From Pseudomonadota bacterium (GTDB taxonomy: Bacteria > Pseudomonadota > Gammaproteobacteria > Enterobacterales > Enterobacteriaceae), in assembly GCA_023425455.1 (NCBI GenBank), contig JAFACP010000214.1:1-10190 (forward strand): a DNA stretch of 10,190 bases, given 5' to 3'. A program made the translations under genes and the position numbers. Below, one piece after another: positions 1-6,619 of the stretch. The notes beneath the pieces are model-generated. The model did no database searches, was not told where the DNA came from, and worked only from the letters and a program-made list of their open reading frames with translations. The first letter of the stretch is position 1, and each line of letters starts with the position of its first letter.

Positions 1-398
1 AAGAGGGCACGATGCTGCTTTGCGCTGCCGCCGGGCTGGCGGCGCGTCTGCAGATGAAAATCACCCTTGCGCATATCAGCACCGACTATCGCGGGATGAA
101 CTACCTCTCCGACAGCCTGATGGATGATGCTGTCTCCGCTGATGTGCTGAGGGCAAAGGCGTTTCTCAGCGCACTTGTCGCTCGTGTGCCCGGGCCGGTG
201 GATGTCTGCGAGCTTGTCACCCTTCACCCGACTGACGACCTGAATCACTACATCGCGGCAAAGGGCAGCGATCTGGTGGTGGCCGGTCACCGTAATCGTT
301 TTATGGCCGCCCTGATCTCCCGCTCAGCACAGCTAATTAACCACCTCACGGTGGATGTCCTGATCACACATATTGCCGATGGCAACCAAGGAGCCTGA
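1..398 (+). CDS. Universal stress protein, UspA class (5' end outside window)
   Basis: This is the C-terminal 131 residues of a small cytoplasmic universal stress protein. The reading frame is already open at base 3, and an ATG at 12 is internal: compared with E. coli UspA, the beta1 strand and about the first dozen residues lie before the window. Visible are the helix-1/beta-2 segment ending in LAHIS and the C-terminal core DLVVAGHRNRF, followed by a SAQLINHLTVDVLI segment. This matches UspA/UspC/UspD (GHHxxF...INxxxVDxLI) and lacks the G-2X-G-9X-GS/T nucleotide motif of ATP-binding Usp proteins. It is therefore probably the non-ATP-binding UspA type, whose members protect cells during stasis and oxidative or DNA stress by an unclear mechanism. 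The stop lies 1 nt before the enolase start, which points to co-transcription and translational coupling. The exact paralogue cannot be assigned. Confidence 0.85.
   Translation, partial: EGTMLLCAAAGLAARLQMKITLAHISTDYRGMNYLSDSLMDDAVSADVLRAKAFLSALVARVPGPVDVCELVTLHPTDDLNHYIAAKGSDLVVAGHRNRFMAALISRSAQLINHLTVDVLITHIADGNQGA
388..393 (+). promoter_or_regulatory. Shine-Dalgarno of the second enolase gene
   Basis: AAGGAG lies inside the last codons of the upstream stress-protein gene, 6 nt before ATG 400. It fixes the enolase start at 400 rather than the in-frame ATGs at 373 and 379, which would add nine residues absent from enolases. The stress-protein TGA (396-398) falls between this site and the start, the usual layout for translational coupling. 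Confidence 0.8.
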
Positions 399-399
399 A

Positions 400-1689
400 A
401 TGCGTTATTCACTTGATAAAGTCACCGCCCGCGAGATTCTCGATTCACGCGGAAACCCAACCGTCGAAGTGGAGGCCTGGAGCCGCGACGGCGAGATGGC
501 CCGCGCCTCTGTGCCGTCCGGGGCCAGCACCGGCTCGCGGGAGGCCGTGGAGCGACGTGATGCAGATACCTCCCGTTTCGGCGGCAAAGGGGTGCTGGAT
601 GCGGTTCACGCCGTCAATGGCGAAATCTGCGATGCGATAAGCGGCGTCGACGTGCGCGAGCAGCGGCATATCGATAACCTGATGCTGGCCCTGGACGGCA
701 CCGATAATAAGGGCCGGCTGGGGGCGAACGCCATTCTGGGGGTATCGCTTGCGGTTGCGCGTCTGGCGGCGCAGGTTTCCCGTCAGCCGCTGTATCGCTA
801 CCTCGGCGGCCTGCAGGCGAACCTGCTGCCCGTGCCCTGTATGAATATTATCAATGGCGGCGTGCATGCCCGCGGTCAGGGGGCGGATTTCCAGGAGTTT
901 ATGATCGCCCCGCACGGCGCGGCGTCGTTAACCGACGCCGTTCGCCAGGGGAGTGAAGTCTACCAGGCGCTGCGCCAGATCCTGATCGACCGTGGGTTGT
1001 CCGCCGCCATCGGCGACGAAGGCGGTTTTGCGCCGGTGGTCTCCTCAAACCGCGAGCCCCTGCAGTTTATTGTTCAGGCCATTGAGAAAGCCGGCTATCG
1101 CCCGGGGGAAGATATCAGCATCTGTATCGATCCGGCCTCCAGCGAGTTTTATGCCGACGGCAAATACCATCTGCGCACCGAAGCCAGCGCCCTGAACGCC
1201 GCTGAAATGAGCGACTACTACAGTGAACTGCTGGACGCCTTCCCGATAGTGCTGCTGGAGGACGGGCTGGCAGAGGACGACTGGGCCGGATGGAAAATTC
1301 TGCACGACAAACTGGCGGGCCGTGCCGAACTGGTCGGCGATGATATTTTCGTCACCAACGTCCAGTACATCCGCCGCGGTATTGCGGAGAACCTCGCCAG
1401 CGCTGCGCTGATCAAGCTTAATCAGATAGGCTCCCTGAGCGAAACCTTCGACGCGGTCACCCTCTGCCAGCAGCACGGCTGGGGGGCATTTATCTCCCAC
1501 CGCAGCGGTGAGACGACGGACAGCTTTTTCGCCGATATGACGGTCGCGCTGCGTGCCGGCCACCTGAAAACCGGCGCACCGTGTCGCGGAGAGCGGGTAG
1601 AGAAATATAACCAACTGATGCGCATCGAGCAGGCGCTGGGCGAAGATGCACGCTACGCCGGGCGCAGCGCCTTTGTGCTGCATAAATAA
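400..1689 (+). CDS. Second (paralogous) enolase / phosphopyruvate hydratase
   Basis: A 429-residue enolase, close to the 432 of E. coli Eno. It would interconvert 2-phosphoglycerate and phosphoenolpyruvate in the cytoplasm. Visible family features are the mobile loop SGASTG (40-45), active-site loop His156, QEF with Glu166, GDEGG with Glu207, magnesium ligands Asp244, Glu287 (LLEDGL) and Asp314/315 (GDDIF), catalytic Lys339 (IKLNQIGS), SHRSGET (366-372) and Lys390 (KTG). All catalytic and metal residues appear present, so activity is expected. It differs from E. coli Eno across its length: GGVH replaces GGEH, the loop before QEF is one residue longer (ARGQGADF), and the RSDR region reads RGER. 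The usual eno lies with pyrG, so this is an extra copy. It is coupled to a stress-protein gene, which suggests stress or stationary-phase use. That role is inference; an assignment to housekeeping eno is unlikely. Confidence 0.9.
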   Translation: MRYSLDKVTAREILDSRGNPTVEVEAWSRDGEMARASVPSGASTGSREAVERRDADTSRFGGKGVLDAVHAVNGEICDAISGVDVREQRHIDNLMLALDGTDNKGRLGANAILGVSLAVARLAAQVSRQPLYRYLGGLQANLLPVPCMNIINGGVHARGQGADFQEFMIAPHGAASLTDAVRQGSEVYQALRQILIDRGLSAAIGDEGGFAPVVSSNREPLQFIVQAIEKAGYRPGEDISICIDPASSEFYADGKYHLRTEASALNAAEMSDYYSELLDAFPIVLLEDGLAEDDWAGWKILHDKLAGRAELVGDDIFVTNVQYIRRGIAENLASAALIKLNQIGSLSETFDAVTLCQQHGWGAFISHRSGETTDSFFADMTVALRAGHLKTGAPCRGERVEKYNQLMRIEQALGEDARYAGRSAFVLHK

Positions 1690-1705
1690 GCGCGGCTTGT
1701 AGTTA

Positions 1706-1736
1706 ACGGGCGGCGTCAGCGGCTGACGTCGTCCGT
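1706..1736 (+). terminator. Strong hairpin after the second enolase
   Basis: A 14-bp stem (1706-1719 with 1723-1736, two G·U pairs) closes a 3-nt CGG loop, 16 nt after the enolase stop. The stability suggests the 3' end of the stress-protein/enolase transcript. No T tract follows (GGCACAGCAGG comes next), so it may instead be an mRNA-protecting 3' structure rather than a factor-independent terminator. Confidence 0.4.
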
Positions 1737-1880
1737 GGCACAGCAGGGCCGTGTGAACGGTCTCCCAACGTATTGAATTGCCAGTGACAATGACACCTCG
1801 CGGAGGCGAAAAAGATCACTTCGTCGGTCGGAGCATCTATCCTTAAGCAGGACATTCACTTCAACTGACTGGCTAAACAT

Positions 1881-1916
1881 GCGAGAATACCCGGCGAAAC
1901 CGGCTTATTTTTTCGC
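1881..1916 (+). terminator. Terminator-like hairpin in the ydbH leader
   Basis: CCGG (1891-1894) pairs with CCGG (1900-1903) around a CGAAA loop, followed by TTATTTTTT (1905-1913). Flanking bases 1881-1889 can pair further with 1906-1916. The short GC stem plus T run resembles a weak intrinsic terminator, 23 nt before the ydbH start. It could block read-through from the enolase unit or act as a 5' attenuator if the ydbH promoter lies upstream of it. No convincing -35/-10 pair could be picked in 1690-1938. Confidence 0.35.
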
Positions 1917-1938
1917 TAAATCAGGATATTAACTGCCC

Positions 1939-4578
1939 ATGAAGGGTAAATACAAAGCCGCGATTGCGCTACTACTGTTGCTGATCCTTGTGCCGCTGAC
2001 GCTGCTGATGACGCTCGCCCAGTGGGTGCCGACGCTTGCCGGGATCTGGCTGCCGGTGGGCACCCGGATCGCATTTGAAAAAAGTCCCCGCCTGACGCGT
2101 CACGCCATTATCATTCCCGATCTGCGCTACCTGGTTGACGAGTGTGAAATCGCCCATCTGACAAACGCGACGTTGTCACGTCCGAGCCGCTGGCAGCTGG
2201 ATATCGGCGCGCTGGATCTCAATACCGCCTGTTTCAGCAAACTGCCGCAGAGCGCGCCATCGACCGTGGCCCCCAAAACGCTGGCCCAGTGGCAGGCCAT
2301 CTTACCCAATACCTGGCTCACCGTTCACCGTCTGACGCTTTCGCCCTGGCAGCAGTGGCAGGGCGAACTGCATCTCTCGCTCACCCCTGCGCAGCAGGCA
2401 ATAACCTATCACGGCGAACAGGTGAGCATGGAGGGCAAGCTGCGCGGACAAACGCTTACCGTCAGCCAGTTTGACCTCCAGCTGCCCGGCTATCCGCAGC
2501 CGGTGAAGCTGGTGGGGGAATTTACCCTGCCGCTGGTGCCAAACGGCGTGCCGGTGAAGGGCCATGCGCTGGCGACCTTCGAGGTGCCGCAGCTCTCAGG
2601 CCTGGTCGATGCCGATCTGGACTGGCAGGATAACCAGGGTCAGCTGGTCGTCATGGCGCGTGATAACCCCGACCCGCTGCTGGATCTGCCGTGGCGCATT
2701 ACCCCGCAGCAGCTGCAGATAATCGACGGTCGCTGGCACTGGGATCTCTCCGGCATGCCGCTTAGCGGACGTCTCGGCGTTAAGGTCGACAACTGGCAGC
2801 AGGGGCTGGAAAACGCGGTGATCAGCGGTCGTCTTAACGTCCTGACCGAAGGCGATGCCGGCAAAGGCAACGCGGTGCTGACCGTCGGCCCGGGCAGGCT
2901 CAGCATGGAGAACAGCGCAATGCCGCTGCAGCTGACCGGCGAAGCGAAACAGGACGATCTGATCCTCTACGCCCGGCTGCCGGCGACGCTGAGCGGCAGT
3001 CTTCACGATCCGCAGCTGCTTTTCGAGCCCGGGGCGCTGCTGCGCTCGCGCGGGCGGATCATTGACGCGCTTAATATCGACGATATTCGCTGGCCGCTGG
3101 CCGGGGTAAAACTGACGCAGCAGGGAATCGATGGCCGCCTGCAGGCGATCCTGCGCGCGCATGAGAATGAGATGGGCGATTTTGTCCTGCACCTCGACGG
3201 CCAGGCCCGCGACTTTTTGCCGGACAAGGGACTCTGGCAGTGGCGCTACTGGGGAAACGGCAACTTCACGCCGATGAATGCGCGCTGGGATGTGGCCGGC
3301 AAGGGCGAGTGGCGCGATGAAGTTATTGCGCTGACGGATCTCTCCACCGGATTCGATAAGCTGCAGTACGGTTCGATGCGGGTCAGTCAGCCGCGCCTGG
3401 TGCTCGATAACCCGGTGCGCTGGCGGCGCTCGGCGGACAACCCCGTCTTCAGCGGTGCGCTCTCCCTGAAGGCAGGGCAAACAACCTTCTCCGGCGGCAG
3501 CGTATTACCGCCGTCGGTGCTCACCTTCAGCGTCGACGGCAGCGAACCCACGCTGTTCCAGTTTAAAGGTGACCTGCATGCCGGCAAGATTGGCCCGGTG
3601 CAGGTCAATGGCCGCTGGGACGGCGAACGCCTGCGCGGCCAGGCCTGGTGGCCAAAACAGGCGCTGAACGTCTTCCAGCCGCTGATCCCGCCGGCGTGGA
3701 AAATGACCCTCAGGGAAGGGCAGCTGTACGCCCAGGTTGCGTTCTCCGCCGCGGCCGGGCAAGGGTTCGAGGCGGGCGGTCACGGGGTGCTGAAAGCGGG
3801 AAGCGCGTGGATGCCGGACAACCAGATCAACGGCGTCGATTTTGTCCTGCCGTTCCGCTTCAGCGACGGGACCTGGTCGCTGGGAACTCGCGGGCCGGTG
3901 ACCTTACGTATCGGCGAGGTGAAAAACCTGGTGAGCGCGCGCAATATCACCGCGGATCTGCAGGGGAACTACCCCTGGAGCGATAACAATCCGCTGCTGC
4001 TGACCAACGTTAAGGTCGACGCGCTCGGCGGCAAAATTACCCTCCAGCAGCTGCGTATGCCGCAGCACGACCCGGCCCTGCTGCGGGTCGATAATCTCTC
4101 TTCCAGCGAGCTGATAAGCGCGATCAATCCCAAGCAGTTTGCCCTTTCCGGGCCGGTGAGCGGGGCGCTGCCGTTCTGGCTGGATAACGACAGGTGGATC
4201 ATCAAAGACGGCTGGCTGACCAACCCGGGGCCGATGACCCTGCGGATTGATAAAGACACCGCCGATGCCATTGTGAAAGACAACATGGTGGCCGGGGCGG
4301 CGATTAACTGGCTTCGCTATATGGAAATTTCACGCTCGTGGACGAAAATCAATCTGGATAACCTCGGTGAGTTGACCATGCAGGCCAGCATCAGCGGCAC
4401 CAGCCGCGTGGAGGACAAAAGCAGTAAGGTGCAGCTGAATTACACGCACCAGGAAAACCTGTTTACCCTCTGGCGCAGCCTGCGTTTCGGTGACAACCTG
4501 CAAACGTGGTTTGAGCAACACGCGGCGTTACCCGGCCCCCGCAGTTCGACAGGCAAGGAAAGTGAGGAACAACAATGA
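1939..4578 (+). CDS. ydbH: AsmA-like intermembrane bridge protein YdbH
   Basis: 879 residues, the same length as E. coli YdbH as I recall it, with recognisable similarity throughout (for example LVPLTLLMTL near the N-terminus, KTLAQWQA, ARDNPDPLLDLPW, LGVKVDNWQ, WMPDNQ, MPQHDPALLR and NWLRYMEISRS). A single hydrophobic segment at about residues 8-30 anchors it in the inner membrane. The rest is a long, beta-rich periplasmic region with AsmA-like repeats. In E. coli, YdbH acts redundantly with TamB and YhdP in moving phospholipids to the outer membrane, forming a hydrophobic conduit across the periplasm. The ATG at 1939 has only a weak AGGA (1923-1926) 12 nt upstream. The start is supported by matching the known MxGKYKA-type N-terminus. 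The stop overlaps ynbE by ATGA. No truncation or frameshift was seen. Confidence 0.95.
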   Translation: MKGKYKAAIALLLLLILVPLTLLMTLAQWVPTLAGIWLPVGTRIAFEKSPRLTRHAIIIPDLRYLVDECEIAHLTNATLSRPSRWQLDIGALDLNTACFSKLPQSAPSTVAPKTLAQWQAILPNTWLTVHRLTLSPWQQWQGELHLSLTPAQQAITYHGEQVSMEGKLRGQTLTVSQFDLQLPGYPQPVKLVGEFTLPLVPNGVPVKGHALATFEVPQLSGLVDADLDWQDNQGQLVVMARDNPDPLLDLPWRITPQQLQIIDGRWHWDLSGMPLSGRLGVKVDNWQQGLENAVISGRLNVLTEGDAGKGNAVLTVGPGRLSMENSAMPLQLTGEAKQDDLILYARLPATLSGSLHDPQLLFEPGALLRSRGRIIDALNIDDIRWPLAGVKLTQQGIDGRLQAILRAHENEMGDFVLHLDGQARDFLPDKGLWQWRYWGNGNFTPMNARWDVAGKGEWRDEVIALTDLSTGFDKLQYGSMRVSQPRLVLDNPVRWRRSADNPVFSGALSLKAGQTTFSGGSVLPPSVLTFSVDGSEPTLFQFKGDLHAGKIGPVQVNGRWDGERLRGQAWWPKQALNVFQPLIPPAWKMTLREGQLYAQVAFSAAAGQGFEAGGHGVLKAGSAWMPDNQINGVDFVLPFRFSDGTWSLGTRGPVTLRIGEVKNLVSARNITADLQGNYPWSDNNPLLLTNVKVDALGGKITLQQLRMPQHDPALLRVDNLSSSELISAINPKQFALSGPVSGALPFWLDNDRWIIKDGWLTNPGPMTLRIDKDTADAIVKDNMVAGAAINWLRYMEISRSWTKINLDNLGELTMQASISGTSRVEDKSSKVQLNYTHQENLFTLWRSLRFGDNLQTWFEQHAALPGPRSSTGKESEEQQ

Positions 4579-4766
4579 ATAAGCTGGCAGGTGTACTCAC
4601 CGTGGCCGTTGTCGCGTCGCTGACAGGCTGTACGCCGCGTATTGAGGTCGCAGCGCCAAAAGAGCCGATCACCATCAACATGAACGTCAGGATCGAGCAT
4701 GAAATCCACATCAAGGTCGATAAAGACGTTGAAGCGCTGCTGAAATCGCGCAGCGATCTGTTCTGA
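4575..4766 (+). CDS. ynbE: Small outer-membrane lipoprotein YnbE
   Basis: 63 residues with a lipoprotein signal peptide: a short basic start, a hydrophobic stretch, then the lipobox LTGC with lipidated Cys19. Residue +2 is Thr, not Asp, so sorting to the outer membrane by Lol is expected. The mature part is short, with a beta-type segment (ITINMNVRIEHEIHIKV) suited to extending the beta structure of a partner. In E. coli, YnbE binds the C-terminal end of YdbH and completes the bridge to the outer membrane. Its ATG overlaps the ydbH stop (ATGA), with a GAGG (4564-4567) just upstream, indicating coupled translation with ydbH. Confidence 0.93.
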   Translation: MNKLAGVLTVAVVASLTGCTPRIEVAAPKEPITINMNVRIEHEIHIKVDKDVEALLKSRSDLF

Positions 4767-4773
4767 GGATGCC

Positions 4774-5094
4774 ATGAAACCAACAATCGCGTCTATTTTG
4801 CTGGTGCTGAGCCTGCATGTGCAGGCCGCGGCGCTGACCCTGAACGAAGCCCGCGCCCAGGGGCGGGTGGGCGAAACGCTCAGCGGCTATATTGCGCCCC
4901 GGCAGCAGGATGCCGAGACGCTGGCGCTGGTAAGCCGGATCAATGCGGCGCGAACAGAGAGCTATCAGCGGCTTGCCGACAGCAACAATCTGCCGGTTGA
5001 CGAGGTGGCGAAAATGGCCGGGCAAAAGCTGGTCACCCGCGCCCGGCCGGGGGAGTACGTCAGGGGGATTAACGGCAGGTGGCTGAGAAAGTGA
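4774..5094 (+). CDS. ydbL: Periplasmic YdbL (DUF1318), accessory to YdbH-YnbE
   Basis: 106 residues, close to E. coli YdbL (about 108). A Sec signal peptide is visible (MKPTIASILLVLSL, probable cleavage after VQAA or AAA near residues 18-20). The mature part carries the family's conserved LTLNEARAQGRVGET start, an SRINAARTESY helix and the LVTRARPGEYVRGINGRW end. In E. coli the protein is periplasmic and modulates YnbE assembly and function with YdbH. GAGGA (4765-4769), overlapping the ynbE stop, serves as ribosome binding site with a 4-nt spacer. The TGA ends exactly where the convergent feaR remnant's stop begins (TGA|TCA), so no intergenic terminator exists here. Confidence 0.93.
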   Translation: MKPTIASILLVLSLHVQAAALTLNEARAQGRVGETLSGYIAPRQQDAETLALVSRINAARTESYQRLADSNNLPVDEVAKMAGQKLVTRARPGEYVRGINGRWLRK

Positions 5095-5448
5095 TCAGCG
5101 AAAACGCCTGCGGTATTCACCCAGCGACACGCCGAAGCGCTGCTTGAAGGCGGTGGAGAAGTGGCTGTGATCGGCAAAGCCCCAGCTGTAGCCAATCCCG
5201 GCCAGTTTTTCGTCATCACCGGTGGAACGCAGCACCCGGGCGCAGAGATCGAGACGACGGTTTTTGATGTACTGCGCCACCACCAGCCCCTTATCGGCGA
5301 ACATGCGGTACAGGCTGCGCACCGACATGCCGCTTTCCGAGGCGATCCACTCCGGACGCAGGGTTTCAGACTGGATATGGTCGTCAATCAGGGAGAGCAC
5401 GTTCTGGAACTGGCGCTCTTTGCGCGGCACGACGGCTTCGCGCTGCAG
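5095..5448 (-). pseudogene. feaR: feaR remnant: C-terminal AraC-type DNA-binding domain
   Basis: Only about the last 117 residues of FeaR, a roughly 300-residue AraC/XylS-family activator of the feaB and tynA amine-catabolism genes, survive. Recognisable similarity to E. coli FeaR runs from QRE (about 5437-5445) through ERQFQ, the first helix-turn-helix with GMSVRSLYRMFADKG, the QYIKNRRLDLC linker helix, the second helix-turn-helix (DDEKLAGIGYSWGFADHSHFS) and the terminal FKQRFG...EYRRRFR. The complete two-HTH domain is therefore intact, but the sensing domain and original start are gone. Upstream of about 5448 the strand reads antisense to paaH. A GTG at 5430 could open a 111-codon frame but has no Shine-Dalgarno. 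It is probably not expressed; any regulatory effect is speculative. Confidence 0.9.
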
Positions 5449-5455
5449 AGCGGCT
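5440..5455. other. Deletion junction joining feaR to paaH
   Basis: FeaR similarity (minus strand) ends at about 5446-5448, and PaaH similarity (plus strand) begins at Gly/Phe-Pro-Met-Gly-Pro from 5452. The breakpoint therefore lies in about 5446-5452. In E. coli the two genes are separated by feaB, tynA, paaZ and paaA-G, so about 13 kb would be missing if that order is ancestral. There are no insertion-sequence ends, target duplications or extra bases. A GCGCTGC run at 5440-5446 could be a microhomology, but the undeleted sequence is needed to tell. Confidence 0.85.
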
Positions 5456-6207
5456 TTCCGATGGGGCCGCTGGAGCTGACCGACCTGATTGGTCAGGACG
5501 TAAACTTTGCTGTGACCTGTTCGGTGTTTAACGCCTTCTGGCAGGAGCGTCGTTTTCTGCCGTCGTTACTGCAGCAGGAGCTGGTGCTGGCCGGGCGGCT
5601 CGGCAAAAAGCGCGGTAAAGGGGTTTACGACTGGCAGGCGGATAAACCGCAGGTGACGTGGCTTGCGGCCCCGGACGACAGCTACCGCCCGATGCGGGTG
5701 GAGCGAAAAGGTGACGGTGTCACTGAAATTGACGAGCTGCTGCTGGTGGAAACCCGTGGGGAGACGGCGCAGGCCCTGGCGCGGCGTCTCAACAGGCCGG
5801 TGGTGGTGGTTGATCACAGCGCCGGTGACGTGGTGGCGATCGCGACGGCGGCCAGCAACCCGCACGCAGCCACGCAAAAAGCGCTCTTCTGGCTGCAGCA
5901 GCAGGGGAAACGGGTGGTGGAGATCGCCGATTATCCCGGCCTGCTGGTCTGGCGCACGCTGGCGATGATCGTTAACGAAGCGCTCGACGCGCTGCAAAAA
6001 GGGGTCGCCAGAGAAAAGGATATCGATACCGCCATGCGTCTCGGGGTGAACTACCCCTGCGGCCCCATTGCCTGGGGCGAACGTCTGGGCTGGCAGCGTC
6101 TGCTGGTGCTGCTGGAAAACCTGCAGCGCCATTACGGCGAAGAGCGCTATCGTCCCTGTTCACTGCTGCGCCAGCGCGCGCTTCTGGAGAGTAGCTATGA
6201 GTCATAA
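5452..6207 (+). pseudogene. paaH: paaH remnant: C-terminal half of 3-hydroxyadipyl-CoA dehydrogenase
   Basis: About 251 C-terminal residues of PaaH (about 475 in E. coli) remain, from GFPMGPLELTDLIGQDVNF to the terminal RQRALLESSYES. PaaH oxidises 3-hydroxyadipyl-CoA with NAD+ in phenylacetate catabolism. The whole N-terminal Rossmann NAD-binding domain with its GxGxxG motif, and the catalytic His/Glu region, are missing, so the product cannot be a dehydrogenase. What remains is part of the first and all of the second helical C-terminal domain (LVWRTLAMIVNEALDAL, MRLGVNYPCGP). The frame happens to stay open leftward to a GTG at 5161, giving a 348-codon frame whose first 97 residues are only antisense feaR; that start should not be believed. 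The end overlaps paaI by 11 nt, as in an intact operon. Confidence 0.9.
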
Positions 6208-6619
6208 CGCCTGGCGCCGCGCCCGCGCCATGTACCAACAGGATGCCTGCGCCCGGGCGCTGGGCATCGATATCGTCGACATGGATGAAGGCATGGCGGT
6301 GTTGACCATGACCATCACCCCGCAGATGCTCAACGGCCATCAAACCTGCCACGGCGGGCAGCTTTTCTCGCTGGCCGATACTGCCTTCGCCTACGCCTGC
6401 AACAGTCAGGGGCTGGCGGCGGTGGCCTCGGCCTGCACCATCGATTTCCTGCGTCCGGGCTTTGCCGGTGACAGACTGACCGCCACCGCGCGGGTCAGAC
6501 ATCAGGGCAAGCTGACCGGCGTATACGACATTGAAATTCAGAATCAACAACAGAAAACGGTCGCTCTGTTTCGCGGGAAATCTCACCGCACTGGCGGCAG
6601 TGTGACAGGAGAAATGTGA
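6197..6619 (+). CDS. paaI: Hotdog-fold phenylacetyl-CoA pathway thioesterase PaaI
   Basis: 140 residues, the same length as E. coli PaaI, and complete. The hotdog thioesterase motif is visible as NGHQTCHGGQLFSLADTAFA (46-65), with the catalytic Asp61 and the His52-Gly53-Gly54 turn. A second strand region, ASACTIDFLRPG, follows. The enzyme hydrolyses ring-hydroxylated phenylacetyl-CoA esters and acts as a safety valve that frees CoA from dead-end intermediates. GGAG (6186-6189) lies 7 nt before the ATG, which sits within the paaH 3' end. The stop overlaps paaJ by one base (TGATG). The gene looks functional although most of its pathway is gone. It has lost its native upstream promoter region, so expression would depend on read-through. 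Confidence 0.94.
   Translation: MSHNAWRRARAMYQQDACARALGIDIVDMDEGMAVLTMTITPQMLNGHQTCHGGQLFSLADTAFAYACNSQGLAAVASACTIDFLRPGFAGDRLTATARVRHQGKLTGVYDIEIQNQQQKTVALFRGKSHRTGGSVTGEM

Noticed and set aside
373..399. ATG 373 or 379 as the enolase start
   Set aside because: These lie inside the stress-protein gene and add residues not found in enolases. AAGGAG is positioned for ATG 400.
1690..1938. Small RNA gene or remnant of another gene between the enolase and ydbH
   Set aside because: Only the two hairpins are recognisable. There is no promoter-terminator pair enclosing a compact RNA and no protein similarity I could recognise.
2596..3480. Long minus-strand open frame (294 codons) opposite ydbH
   Set aside because: Antisense to well-conserved YdbH coding sequence, with no ribosome site or recognisable protein; a codon-bias shadow.
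5430..5470. Insertion sequence or transposon scar at the feaR/paaH junction
   Set aside because: No terminal inverted repeats, target duplication or foreign bases are present; the two homologies meet within about six bases.
6616..6618. GTG 6616 as the paaJ start
   Set aside because: It adds one Met before the conserved MRxAFIC start. ATG 6619 has AGGAG at good spacing and matches the family.
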